DNA from: Janthinobacterium sp. TND4EL3
GTDB lineage: Bacteria; Pseudomonadota; Gammaproteobacteria; Burkholderiales; Burkholderiaceae_D
Length of the DNA: 64,000 nt
NCBI RefSeq assembly: GCF_900156175.1
Contig: NZ_FTMV01000016.1
Span: 1 to 64,000, forward strand
Direction: 5' to 3'
The position numbers and the translations under genes are program-made. The notes under the pieces are model-generated. The model worked only from the letters and a program-made list of their open reading frames with translations, did not search any database and was not told the origin of the DNA. This document shows, one piece after another, positions 44,392 to 52,267 of this stretch. Position 1 is the first letter of the stretch; every line of letters begins with the position of its first letter.

Positions 44392-44757
44392 TTACTGGAC
44401 GACGGTCAGCACGTCGACATCGATTTCCGGGCTTTCCATGAAATCCTTTTCCACTTCGCCGCGGATTTCCACCAGTGTTTTGGCGTCGATCTTGCGGTTC
44501 ATGAAGACTTTATTGTCGATTTCCACGCGGATTTCCGCCGTGCCATCGGAGAAAGTGTATTTTTCGTTGCCCACCTTGCGCAGCAGGTGGCCGCGCAGCA
44601 CGACGGCCTGGTCGTCGACGGGATTTTTCAGGACGGCGGCGACCGTCTTGGGCGCGTCGGGACCGACGGACGGCCCCACGTACTGGGCTTGTGCGCTGCC
44701 GGCCAGCACGGCGCAGGCGGCGGCCACGGAGATGATGAATTTACGGTGCAGTGTCAT
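44392..44757 (-). CDS. YgiW/YdeI-type OB-fold periplasmic stress protein
   Basis: 121 residues with a signal peptide (SVAAACAVLAGSAQAQ). The mature part matches the BOF (NirD/YgiW/YdeI) family: VAAVLKNPVDDQAVVLRGHL, KYTFSDGTAEIRVEID and LVEIRGEVEKDF. Family members protect enteric bacteria from peroxide and antimicrobial peptides. It lies 27 bp after the pseudopilin gene and may be read from the same transcript, though its function seems unrelated to pili. Confidence 0.85.
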   Translation of the reverse strand: MTLHRKFIISVAAACAVLAGSAQAQYVGPSVGPDAPKTVAAVLKNPVDDQAVVLRGHLLRKVGNEKYTFSDGTAEIRVEIDNKVFMNRKIDAKTLVEIRGEVEKDFMESPEIDVDVLTVVQ

Positions 44758-44784
44758 GGTATTCCTTCCATAGTGACGGCCTTG

Positions 44785-45357
44785 TCAGAAAAACACGGCG
44801 GTGCGGGGAATGATAGCACCGGTATTGCCATATGGCATGTTCGCCCGGACGGAGCCCGTGCTGGCCACGCCATCGTCGAGTTTGCTGTCTATCTGCTCGG
44901 CGTAGCCTTCCGGCAAGTTATCGAAGCGGATGCCGTTGCCGGCGCGGCCGCCCACTTCGTCGTTGTACAGGTAGACGGCGCCGCCCTGGGCGCTGGTCAT
45001 GAACTGCGAGGTGCCGTTGTACGAGCCGGTAATGAAGCCGCCCAGTGCCAGGTGCTGCGGCGCCAGCGTGAATTCGCGCGGCTGGCCGTCGCCGATCTGG
45101 CCGTCGCCATTGCCGTTGCCGGCCGAATTGGGCACGTGCACCGTGCCCTGGATGTCGTCGCCGGGCAGGGCGCGGAATTTGTCCTGGTAGGCGTTGACGG
45201 CGGCCGTCAGCGAATTGGACTGCTGGATGATGTTTTTCACCTTGGCGCTGTCGATCAGGCCTTGCCCCTTCAGCACGCCGCCCAGCAGCAGCCCGATGAT
45301 GACGAGGACAATGGCGATTTCGACGAGCGTAAAGCCGTGCTGGCGATGTTGTGGCAT
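44785..45357 (-). CDS. Type IV prepilin-like pseudopilin
   Basis: 190 residues. The class III/type IV prepilin leader MPQHRQHG-FTLVEIAIVLVIIGLLLGG is complete: basic leader, Gly, Phe+1 and Glu+5. The following helix and a Gly/Asn-rich globular domain (VPNSAGNGNGDGQIGDGQPR) are typical of minor or pseudopilins. It is the last filament gene of the long minus-strand operon, 87 bp after the preceding membrane protein. PilD-type peptidase must come from elsewhere. Confidence 0.85.
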   Translation of the reverse strand: MPQHRQHGFTLVEIAIVLVIIGLLLGGVLKGQGLIDSAKVKNIIQQSNSLTAAVNAYQDKFRALPGDDIQGTVHVPNSAGNGNGDGQIGDGQPREFTLAPQHLALGGFITGSYNGTSQFMTSAQGGAVYLYNDEVGGRAGNGIRFDNLPEGYAEQIDSKLDDGVASTGSVRANMPYGNTGAIIPRTAVFF

Positions 45358-45444
45358 GGGAATTCCTTATAAAAAAAGTGCGGCAGCCTGGTGTCACAGT
45401 TTACTGCAATTGGCATCGTGTGCGCTGGCATTTCAGGCGCCCGG

Positions 45445-46179
45445 TCACGGCGCCGCCTTTGCTTTCTTTGCGGCAATTTGGCTGGCAAGCTCGTCGAGCC
45501 GGCCGGCGAGAAAGGCCAGTTCGTGCGGGTCGCTGATCTGGCCGCTTTGTATCAGGCCGCCGATCACCAGGCGGGCGCTGTCGAGCTGGTCCATGTCTTC
45601 CAGGATGAACGCTTCCATTTCGCGCGCCCACGGCGGCACCTGCGGCCCCGTCGCCAGCCGGCGCAGCGCGCGCGCATAGCCGAGCGCCAGCGGCAGGTCG
45701 TGCAGCTGGTGTTTGGCCAGCAGCACCGCCTGCGCCATGGCGGGCCAGCGGCGCGCCGGGTCGGCCGCGAAGCTGGCGGCAATGAAGTCGAGCATGCGCC
45801 GCGCGCGCACGGGGTCGGCCACGCCCGCATACACCTCGCTGGCGGCCACCAGCGCGTAGCGGCTGCGCGGGTCCAGCGCCTGCGCCGTGTCCAGCCAGCC
45901 GGCCAGGCGGTCGTAGTCGAGCTCCCGCCACGGCAGGCTCACGCCGGGCTGGTCCTCGAACGATTGCAGGTACAGCAGCATCGCCTTCGACATGGCCAGC
46001 GGCTCGCCCAGGCTGGCCAGGCGCGCCACGGCCGCCGGCGGCGGCGCGGGCAGCGGCCGCGCCCGGGCAGGGTCCTGCTGCTGCGCCAGGCGCCAGCCCA
46101 GCTGCAGCAGCAGGCTGGCCGCCAGCAGCCAGCACAGGGCGCGCGGCACGGTGGACCAGGGACGCAGGGCGGCGCGCAT
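45445..46179 (-). CDS. Membrane-anchored protein of the filament/ABC operon, unknown
   Basis: 244 residues. One N-terminal transmembrane helix (ALCWLLAASLLLQLGWRL), a short Pro/Ala linker, then a helical region whose repeats (LDYDRLAGWLDTAQALDPRSRYALVAASEVYAGVADPVRARRML) look like TPR or Sel1-like helical hairpins. The ATG overlaps the permease stop by one base (TGATG). No family was recognised; an adaptor for the preceding ABC permease or the pilus platform is inferred from coupling only. Confidence 0.65.
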   Translation of the reverse strand: MRAALRPWSTVPRALCWLLAASLLLQLGWRLAQQQDPARARPLPAPPPAAVARLASLGEPLAMSKAMLLYLQSFEDQPGVSLPWRELDYDRLAGWLDTAQALDPRSRYALVAASEVYAGVADPVRARRMLDFIAASFAADPARRWPAMAQAVLLAKHQLHDLPLALGYARALRRLATGPQVPPWAREMEAFILEDMDQLDSARLVIGGLIQSGQISDPHELAFLAGRLDELASQIAAKKAKAAP

Positions 46180-46958
46180 CAGATATTCCTGCGGTAAAAG
46201 TCGCACAGCGCGCAACTGGCCAGCAAGCCAGCATAGATGATGGTTTGCGCCGCCACGCCGGCCAGCGCCTGCCAGCCGCCGCTGGCGTACAGCAGCCATT
46301 CCGTGCGCGTAAAATCGTCGAGGCGCGGCAAGAGCAGGGCCAGCACGTCGATGGCACCCGTCATGGCCTGCTGCGGCCAGGAATGGCCCGTCAGCGGGCC
46401 GTGCGCCAGCAGCTGCAGGCTGCCCACCGTGCGCGCCAGCACGTAAAAGCCGCCGGTGGCGGCCAGGGCCGGCAGCGCCTGCTGCAGGCTGGCCGCGCAC
46501 AGCAGGCTGAAGGCGGCCACGATCCACAATTCGCCCAGCAGGGAGGCGGCCCACAGCGCACTGTGCGCGGCCGGCGCGACCAGCGCCACCAGCAGGCCGA
46601 ACAGCACGGCCGGCACGCCGGCCAGGACCGCGTAGCCCAGCAGCTTGCCCAGCAGGTAGGCGGCGCGCGGCATGGGCAGCGCCAGCAGCAGTTCCAGCCC
46701 CTTGTCGGCCGCTTCGCGCGCCATGCTCGTGACGACGAAGGTGGCCAGCAGGAAGACGCCGGCCAGGCGCAGCGTGGCCGCCAGCAGGGCCGTCTGCACG
46801 GCGGCGCTTTCCGTCAGCGCCAGTTGCTGCAGGAAGCCGGCCAGGCCTGCGCCGCCGCAGGCCGCCAGGATGAACAGCCACAGCAGGCGGCTGCGCAGCG
46901 CCTCGAGCAGGGTGTAGCGGGCGATGGTGAGGGCGGGCCGGAGCATCGTTGGCGGCAT
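46179..46958 (-). CDS. ABC-2-type transporter permease
   Basis: 259 residues with about six hydrophobic helices. It begins ALTIARYTLLEALRSRLLWLF, as in NosY/CcmB/ABC-2 permeases, and has VVTSMAREAADKGLELLLALPMPRAAYLLGKLLGYA, the cytosolic coupling region. Its likely partner is the ATPase at the head of the same operon (58860-59588), 11 genes away. It overlaps both neighbours by one base. ABC-2 exporters move lipids, polysaccharides, heme or peptides; the cargo here is unknown. Confidence 0.8.
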   Translation of the reverse strand: MPPTMLRPALTIARYTLLEALRSRLLWLFILAACGGAGLAGFLQQLALTESAAVQTALLAATLRLAGVFLLATFVVTSMAREAADKGLELLLALPMPRAAYLLGKLLGYAVLAGVPAVLFGLLVALVAPAAHSALWAASLLGELWIVAAFSLLCAASLQQALPALAATGGFYVLARTVGSLQLLAHGPLTGHSWPQQAMTGAIDVLALLLPRLDDFTRTEWLLYASGGWQALAGVAAQTIIYAGLLASCALCDFYRRNI

Positions 46959-47674
46959 CAGCGGGGCAACCTTTGCGCCGCCACCATGCGGTTGAACAGG
47001 ATGTTCGGCGACAGCCAGACGACGAGGTCGTCGAACTCGCCGCCCGGCTGCTGCGCGCCGCTGGCGGCGCGGCTGATGTAGATGTTGGCGCTCGTTGCAT
47101 TGTTGCGTTCGTCGACATTGTTGCCCATGGGCACGACCTGGCGCTGGCCCTGCACGCTGGTGGCGCCATAGCCGTTCTTGCCATGTGACATGATCATGGC
47201 AGGGATGTCGTTCAGCGCCGTCGCCTGCAGCAGCGGGCCGCCGTTGCGCGTGACGATGCTGATGTCGCGCGGCGTGCCCAGGTTGAACTGCTGTTCGCTG
47301 TCGCTGAAGGCGGGCGTCACGCTGTAGCGCAGCAGGTGGTTCCAGCTGTCCGCCTGGCGCAGTCCCAGCGTGGCCCAGGGCAGGAAGCCGACGCGCTTGT
47401 CGCCGTTGCAGCGCGCGCCGCGCCGGTCTTCCAGGCCGTTCATGGGCGAGACGGCGGGACAGGGCAGGTAGCCGTAGCGCAGCGCGTAGCCCGTCAGCGC
47501 TTCCTTCGCCTCTTCCAGCGCCTGTTGCGTCTCGGCCACCTTGCGCTGCTCCAGCTGCACCGTCAGGGGCGTGACGAGGCCGCCTATCATGAGGCCGACG
47601 ATGACCAGCACGATGGCGATCTCGATGAGGGAAAAGCCCGCCTGGCGGCGGTGCTGCGGCTGGCGGACGCTCAT
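46958..47674 (-). CDS. Type IV prepilin-like protein (MshO/MshP-like)
   Basis: 238 residues with a canonical prepilin leader, RRQAG-FSLIEIAIVLVIVGLMIGG. The globular part has YLPCPAVSP, GFLPWATLGL and a C-terminal FDDLVVWLSPNILFNRMVAAQRL. The last motif is shared with the next upstream gene (YDDMLVWISVPVLYQRMRAARNL), so the two are paralogues. Overlaps of 4 bp upstream and 1 bp downstream place it in the operon. Confidence 0.82.
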   Translation of the reverse strand: MSVRQPQHRRQAGFSLIEIAIVLVIVGLMIGGLVTPLTVQLEQRKVAETQQALEEAKEALTGYALRYGYLPCPAVSPMNGLEDRRGARCNGDKRVGFLPWATLGLRQADSWNHLLRYSVTPAFSDSEQQFNLGTPRDISIVTRNGGPLLQATALNDIPAMIMSHGKNGYGATSVQGQRQVVPMGNNVDERNNATSANIYISRAASGAQQPGGEFDDLVVWLSPNILFNRMVAAQRLPR

Positions 47675-48390
47675 GGCAGGTTGCGCGCGGCGCGCATGCG
47701 CTGGTACAGGACCGGCACGCTGATCCAGACCAGCATGTCGTCGTAGGCGCCGCCGGGCACGCCATCCTGGGCGCTGGCCGGGCGGCTGATGTAGCGGCGG
47801 CTGTCGCTGTCGTTGGCGGCCTCGTCGACGTTGCCGCGCGCCGTATTGACCTGCCGCATGCCGCTGGCGGCCGTGCCGAAGCGCTCCCTGCCTTGCGAGA
47901 ACAGGACGGCGGGCAGGCACTGGGCGCTGACGTCGCACTGTTCCTGGCCCGCCACGTAGGCGAGTTCGCCGCGCGCGTCGCGGCGCAGCACGACGCGGTT
48001 GGCGACGGCGGAAAATGAAACGATGGGCGCGCGCGCCATTTCCGGCGTGACGCTGTAGCGCAGCAGCTTGCCCCAGGCATCGACCCCCGTCACGCCCAGC
48101 GCCACCCACGGCAGGAAGCCGCTGCAATCGGCGTCGCCGGCGCAGTCGGCGGGGCGCTCGCGGCCGTCGAGCGCGGAGGCGGCAGGGCGGGGCAGGCGGC
48201 CATTGGTCGCCGCAAAGCCCAGCAGGGCGTCGCGCGCCTGCGCCAGGGTCAGCAAGGTGCGCTGCTGGCGCGCCGCCTCGCCCGTATTGCGGCCGAAGGC
48301 GCCGATCAGCAGGCTGGCCGCGCCCAGGCCCAGCACAGCGACGAGCAGCAGCAGGGCGGCGCCGCGCTGGCGCTGTGCTTGCGGCATCAT
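47671..48390 (-). CDS. Prepilin-like minor filament protein
   Basis: 239 residues. N-terminus MMPQAQRQRG-AALLLLVAVLGLGAASLLIG is an altered prepilin leader: the residue after Gly is Ala and Glu+5 is missing, as in some PilX/GspK-like minor pilins. The rest is paralogous to the downstream prepilin (GFLPWVALGV, LLRYSVTPEMARAP, YDDMLVWISVPVLYQRM). Lacking Glu+5 suggests a tip protein, as GspK. ATGA overlaps on both sides. Confidence 0.78.
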   Translation of the reverse strand: MMPQAQRQRGAALLLLVAVLGLGAASLLIGAFGRNTGEAARQQRTLLTLAQARDALLGFAATNGRLPRPAASALDGRERPADCAGDADCSGFLPWVALGVTGVDAWGKLLRYSVTPEMARAPIVSFSAVANRVVLRRDARGELAYVAGQEQCDVSAQCLPAVLFSQGRERFGTAASGMRQVNTARGNVDEAANDSDSRRYISRPASAQDGVPGGAYDDMLVWISVPVLYQRMRAARNLP

Positions 48391-48803
48391 GGCTGTCTCT
48401 CCGGCGCTTCCGTGACGGCGCCGGTGGCCGGGTCGTAGCGCTGGCCCGGTTTCAGCAGTACGACCTGCCCCGTCGACAGGCGCAGGCTCAGGGTGCTGTC
48501 CCTGCCGCGCGCCAGGCTGTTGTGCGGCTCGGTTTGCGGCGTCTCGTTCAGCCAGACGGTGGAGCGCCCGCTGCTGCGCTGCACCACGCCCTTCAGTTCG
48601 ACGGGCGGGCCGGGCGGCGGCGGTGGCGGCGGTGGCGGCGGCGCGGTCACGGCCGGGCCGGCGGCCGGCTTGCCGTAGCGCTGCGCATCGAGCGCGCTGC
48701 GCTGCTCGGGCGTGGAAAACAGCCGTCCCAGCTGCGGCACCTGGGCCTGGAGGGAAGGCACGGCGCCGGCCAGCAGCGCGCACAGGAGGGCGGCGCGCTT
48801 CAT
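48387..48803 (-). CDS. Periplasmic PilP/MshK-like protein with polyproline tract
   Basis: 138 residues with a signal peptide (MKRAALLCALLAGAVPSLQA). A run of ten prolines at about residues 65-75 is followed by VELKGVVQRSSGRSTVWLNE and STGQVVLLKPGQRYDPATG, which resembles the short beta domain of PilP/GspC/MshK proteins that contact the secretin. The polyproline run would need EF-P for translation. Overlaps by 4 bp with both neighbours. Confidence 0.7.
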   Translation of the reverse strand: MKRAALLCALLAGAVPSLQAQVPQLGRLFSTPEQRSALDAQRYGKPAAGPAVTAPPPPPPPPPPGPPVELKGVVQRSSGRSTVWLNETPQTEPHNSLARGRDSTLSLRLSTGQVVLLKPGQRYDPATGAVTEAPERQP

Positions 48804-49495
48804 GGCCGCCCCAGCACGGGCACGGCCACGCTGCCCAGGGTCAGCCACAGCAGGCTGCAATCGGCGCTGAGGACGCCAGGCATGGCGGCCGGCGCGCCCG
48901 GTGCGGCCGCGCCGCTCGCCCCGCTGCGCTTGAGCGAGCATTCCTGCACGGCGAAATAGCCCGATCGGCGCAGGTCATCGAGCAGGTCCAGCAAGTCCAT
49001 TTCATGCAGCAGATCCATGCGCAGCTGCATCACGCTGCCGCGCAGCTGGTACTGGCCCATGACCATGGGCGAGGGCACGGACAGCACTTGCTGCGCGCCG
49101 ATATCGTAGCTGATAGGCAACAGCTTGCGCTGTTCCTGGCTCAGGCGGATGGCGTCGATCCAGGCCAGGCGGTTTTCCTCGCCGATCAGGCCGCGCTGGC
49201 GCAGGGCCAGGAACTGCGGTTCGTAGGCGCGGATTTCCTGCTTTTCCGCTTCCGCATGGTTGAACAGGCTTGCCGCCGTCGAGCGCGTGCGGTGGGCGAT
49301 GTCCAGCTGCTGCGCCTCGCGTTCGCGGTAGGCGATGCTCAGGCTGAGCAGCAACAGGCTGCTCAGCATGGTCAGCGTAAAGCACAGCAGGGCCCGGCGT
49401 ATCAGCTGCAGTTCGCCCAGCCAGGCGGGCAGGGCGCGGGCGGGCGGGGCGGCTTTCTTCATGCCGGGCAGCGGCTGTTTCACGGGGCCGCTCAT
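48800..49495 (-). CDS. PilO/MshJ-like inner-membrane assembly protein
   Basis: 231 residues. A cytoplasmic start, one transmembrane helix (LICFTLTMLSSLLLLSLSIA-like segment at about 35-58), a coiled-coil helix (EREAQQLDIAHRTRSTAASLFNHAEAEKQEIRAYEPQF) and a small globular domain (MVMGQYQLRGSVMQLRMDLLHEMDLLDLLDDLR). This is the PilO/GspM layout. It follows the PilM/PilN-like gene with a 4-bp overlap, as in known assembly operons. Sequence match to MshJ could not be tested. Confidence 0.7.
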   Translation of the reverse strand: MSGPVKQPLPGMKKAAPPARALPAWLGELQLIRRALLCFTLTMLSSLLLLSLSIAYREREAQQLDIAHRTRSTAASLFNHAEAEKQEIRAYEPQFLALRQRGLIGEENRLAWIDAIRLSQEQRKLLPISYDIGAQQVLSVPSPMVMGQYQLRGSVMQLRMDLLHEMDLLDLLDDLRRSGYFAVQECSLKRSGASGAAAPGAPAAMPGVLSADCSLLWLTLGSVAVPVLGRP

Positions 49496-51054
49496 GGCTG
49501 CCACACGAGCAAAAGGGTGAAGCGGGCCTGGCTGTCCGGGGCCGGCGCCGCGCTCTTGCCGGACAGGGTCGCGCTGGAGCGCAAGTCCAGCGGCGCTTCC
49601 TCGATCGCCACGCGCAGGCCAGGCTGGCGCGCCAGCGTTTGCGCGAAGGCCGTGATGGCGCCCAGCGCGGCGCGGTAGTCATTGTGCGGCATGTCCACGT
49701 CCGCTTCCAGGCGCAGCGCCTGCGGCGGCGCGACGGGAATGCCGGCCAGGGCGCTGCCGGACGGCGCGCCCGTGCCCTGCTGCTGCGCAGGCTGGCTGCC
49801 GGCCGCGCGCGCGGGGGGCGGCCCCGCATTCCAGTGCAGCTGGCTCAGCCTGACTTGCGGCGCCTGGTCCAGCGCCGCGCTCAGCACGCCCAGCAGGCGG
49901 CCCGGTTCGGGCGCCTGGATGGCGATCATGCGTCCCAGGGTCACGGCCACTTTCATGTTCTGCGTCTTGGCCGGCGCCGGCGGCTGGGTCGACATGACGC
50001 TGCGGTAGCGCTCCTGGTAGGACGCCGTCTCCTGCTGCAAGCGCTGCGTGGCGGCTCCGTCGCTGATGCCTCCGAGCAAATTTATCACGCACCACAGGGC
50101 TGCCGACGTGCCGATCAGCGCGCTGGCGCCGTACAGCGTCTTGCGCGCGCGCTGGAAGTGGTAGTAGCGGGCCAGCGGTCCGGGCGGATAGTGGCTGGGC
50201 GGCGGATGCTTGCCCAGCAAGGTCAGCAGCAATTCGTCGGCCAGCGCCGGCGTCTGCTTCAAGCCCACGCGCTGGCCCGCCAGTTGCAGGTCGATGAAGT
50301 GGTAGGCCACCTCGACGCCGTTATCGCACAGCAATTCGAGCTTGGCGATCTGCGCGGCCGGCGCCAGGATGACGGTATTCAAGACGTCGCCGCGCGCCAG
50401 CATGCGCGTGCTGGTGAGAAATTGCCGGGTTTTTTCTGTTTCCAGCGCGATATTCACGGCCACGCCGTCGAGCGCGATGGTGGCCGTCTGGCGCGAGAAG
50501 CGCAGCTGGCCCTTTTCATAATAGCTTTGCCGCAAGCCGCCCGATTGCTGCGTCACCAGCAGCAGGTGTTCGTGCGCGAGCGCGAGCTTTTTCACCAGGG
50601 CAATACTCAGCAGGCTGGTCGAGTAAATGCCGGCCACGGGCACGCGCAAGTGTTCGAGCGCTTCCGTCCACGGCTGCAGCAGCGAGGGGTTGGTCAGCGC
50701 AAAGAACAGCACCTGGTCGTCGTGCCGTCCCGTGCTTTCGCGGCCCAGCAGGGTGCTGCCGCGGTAGGGCGTGTCGCGGTGCAGCTGCTGGCGACGGCGC
50801 TCCAGCAGTGCGCGTCCGGCCTTGCCCCGTACATGGGGCAGCAGCTGGTGCTGGAAGTCTTCCTCGATGAGGTCCGTCAGCAGGTAGGCGGGCACGTCGA
50901 GCCGCCGCTCCTGCGGGTCTTCCAGCCAGGCGGCGAAGCCGTCGAGCCCGGCCGCGCTGGCGGGAAACACCTGGCCTGCACCCAGCACGCCGTGGTTCCA
51001 GTCGTAGGCGCAGAGGGCGTCGCTGGTGAGATAAAGCAATTGTTTGCGGAACAC
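49492..51054 (-). CDS. PilM/PilN-type (GspL/MshI-like) platform protein
   Basis: 520 residues. The N-terminal 320 residues resemble an actin-like cytosolic domain (LLYLTSDALCAYDWNHGVLG, SLLSIALVKKLALAHEHLLLVTQQSGGLRQSYYEKG, LELLCDNGVEVAYHFIDL). One transmembrane helix near residues 315-335 (GASALIGTSAALWCVINLLG) and a periplasmic coiled-coil plus ferredoxin-like domain follow. A fused PilM-PilN layout is thus likely. It follows the GspF gene by 7 bp. Confidence 0.72.
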   Translation of the reverse strand: MFRKQLLYLTSDALCAYDWNHGVLGAGQVFPASAAGLDGFAAWLEDPQERRLDVPAYLLTDLIEEDFQHQLLPHVRGKAGRALLERRRQQLHRDTPYRGSTLLGRESTGRHDDQVLFFALTNPSLLQPWTEALEHLRVPVAGIYSTSLLSIALVKKLALAHEHLLLVTQQSGGLRQSYYEKGQLRFSRQTATIALDGVAVNIALETEKTRQFLTSTRMLARGDVLNTVILAPAAQIAKLELLCDNGVEVAYHFIDLQLAGQRVGLKQTPALADELLLTLLGKHPPPSHYPPGPLARYYHFQRARKTLYGASALIGTSAALWCVINLLGGISDGAATQRLQQETASYQERYRSVMSTQPPAPAKTQNMKVAVTLGRMIAIQAPEPGRLLGVLSAALDQAPQVRLSQLHWNAGPPPARAAGSQPAQQQGTGAPSGSALAGIPVAPPQALRLEADVDMPHNDYRAALGAITAFAQTLARQPGLRVAIEEAPLDLRSSATLSGKSAAPAPDSQARFTLLLVWQP

Positions 51055-51061
51055 GGCGGCC

Positions 51062-52267
51062 TCAGGTTTTCATGGTGCTGATGGTGTCGTAGATGGGACC
51101 GAGCACCGAGAGCATGATCCAGCCCAGCAGCAGGCCCAGGATGACCGTCATGGCCGGCTCTATCATGGCTTGCACTTTTTCTATCAGTTCCTTCACTTCG
51201 CGGTTGTAGAAATAGCTGACATTGCGCAAGGCCGTGTCCAGCGAGCCCGTCGCTTCACCCACCTTCAGCATGCGGATCACCAGCGGCGGAAAGATGCCCG
51301 TGTGCTGGAAGGCGGCCGTGACGCCATGGCCTTCGCTGATCAGCTGGGCCGCGCGGCGCAGGCCGGCGGCCACCACCTGGTTGCCGGCGATGCCTTCGGA
51401 CAGGCGGATGCATTCCAGAATCGTGATGCCGGAAGCATACATCAGCGCGAAGAACGTGGCGAAGCGGGCCAGGATGATCTTGTGCAGCACGGGGCCGACC
51501 AGCCACAGCCGCAGCTTCAGGCCGTCCCAGGCGTAGCGCGCCGCCTCGCTGCGGCGTATCCACGCGCGCAGGCCGAAAAACAGCAGCACGGGCAGGGCCA
51601 GCAGCAGATACCAGTAATGGATGAAGACATTCGACACGGCAATGAGCACGCGCGTGTGCAGCGGCAGCTCGCCGCCCATGTTGCGGATGAAGGCCGTCAG
51701 CTGGGGCACGAGGTAAATCATCAGGAAAAACGTCACGCCCGCCACCACCAGGGCGACGATGACCGGGTACATGACGATCTTGCGCGTCTGCGAGGCCAGC
51801 TCGTCCTGCCATTTCAGGCTTTCCGACAGGTTCTTGAAGACGTCGGCGATCTTGCCGCTCTGTTCCCCCGCCAGTATCAGGCTGGTAAACGTGGCGTCGA
51901 AGATGTCGCCATGCTGGGCCAGCGCGCCGGACAGGGGCAGGCCGCCCTCGATGCTTTCGATCAGGTCCGTGACGACCTCGCGCAGGCGCGGATGGTCCGT
52001 GCTTTCGCGTAAGTCGTTCAAGCCTTCGAGGATGGGCACGCCCGCGCCCGTCAATTGTTCCATGTGGAAACAAAAGTTGATCAGGTCGCGGCGGTGGATG
52101 ACGCGCTTGCCCAGCAGCACCAGGTACTGGCCCGTGATCTTGCAGTCGATCAGGTCCAGCTGCATGCGGTGCAGGCGCGCTTCCAGGTCCGGCACATTGG
52201 CCGCCTCCATGCTGCCGGGAATCAGGGTGCCGGCCGCATCCATGGCGCGGTAGACATATTGCGGCAT
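51062..52267 (-). CDS. GspF/MshG-type platform protein (minus-strand set)
   Basis: 401 residues of the type II secretion F family: N-terminal YVYRAMDAAGTLIPGSMEA, two repeats with GAGVPILEGLNDLRESTDHP and YASGITILECIRLSEGIAGN, and three transmembrane helices. It would couple the ATPase to pilin insertion. Its start overlaps the stop of the GspE gene by one base (TGATG). A second, related F protein is at 61505. Confidence 0.9.
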   Translation of the reverse strand: MPQYVYRAMDAAGTLIPGSMEAANVPDLEARLHRMQLDLIDCKITGQYLVLLGKRVIHRRDLINFCFHMEQLTGAGVPILEGLNDLRESTDHPRLREVVTDLIESIEGGLPLSGALAQHGDIFDATFTSLILAGEQSGKIADVFKNLSESLKWQDELASQTRKIVMYPVIVALVVAGVTFFLMIYLVPQLTAFIRNMGGELPLHTRVLIAVSNVFIHYWYLLLALPVLLFFGLRAWIRRSEAARYAWDGLKLRLWLVGPVLHKIILARFATFFALMYASGITILECIRLSEGIAGNQVVAAGLRRAAQLISEGHGVTAAFQHTGIFPPLVIRMLKVGEATGSLDTALRNVSYFYNREVKELIEKVQAMIEPAMTVILGLLLGWIMLSVLGPIYDTISTMKT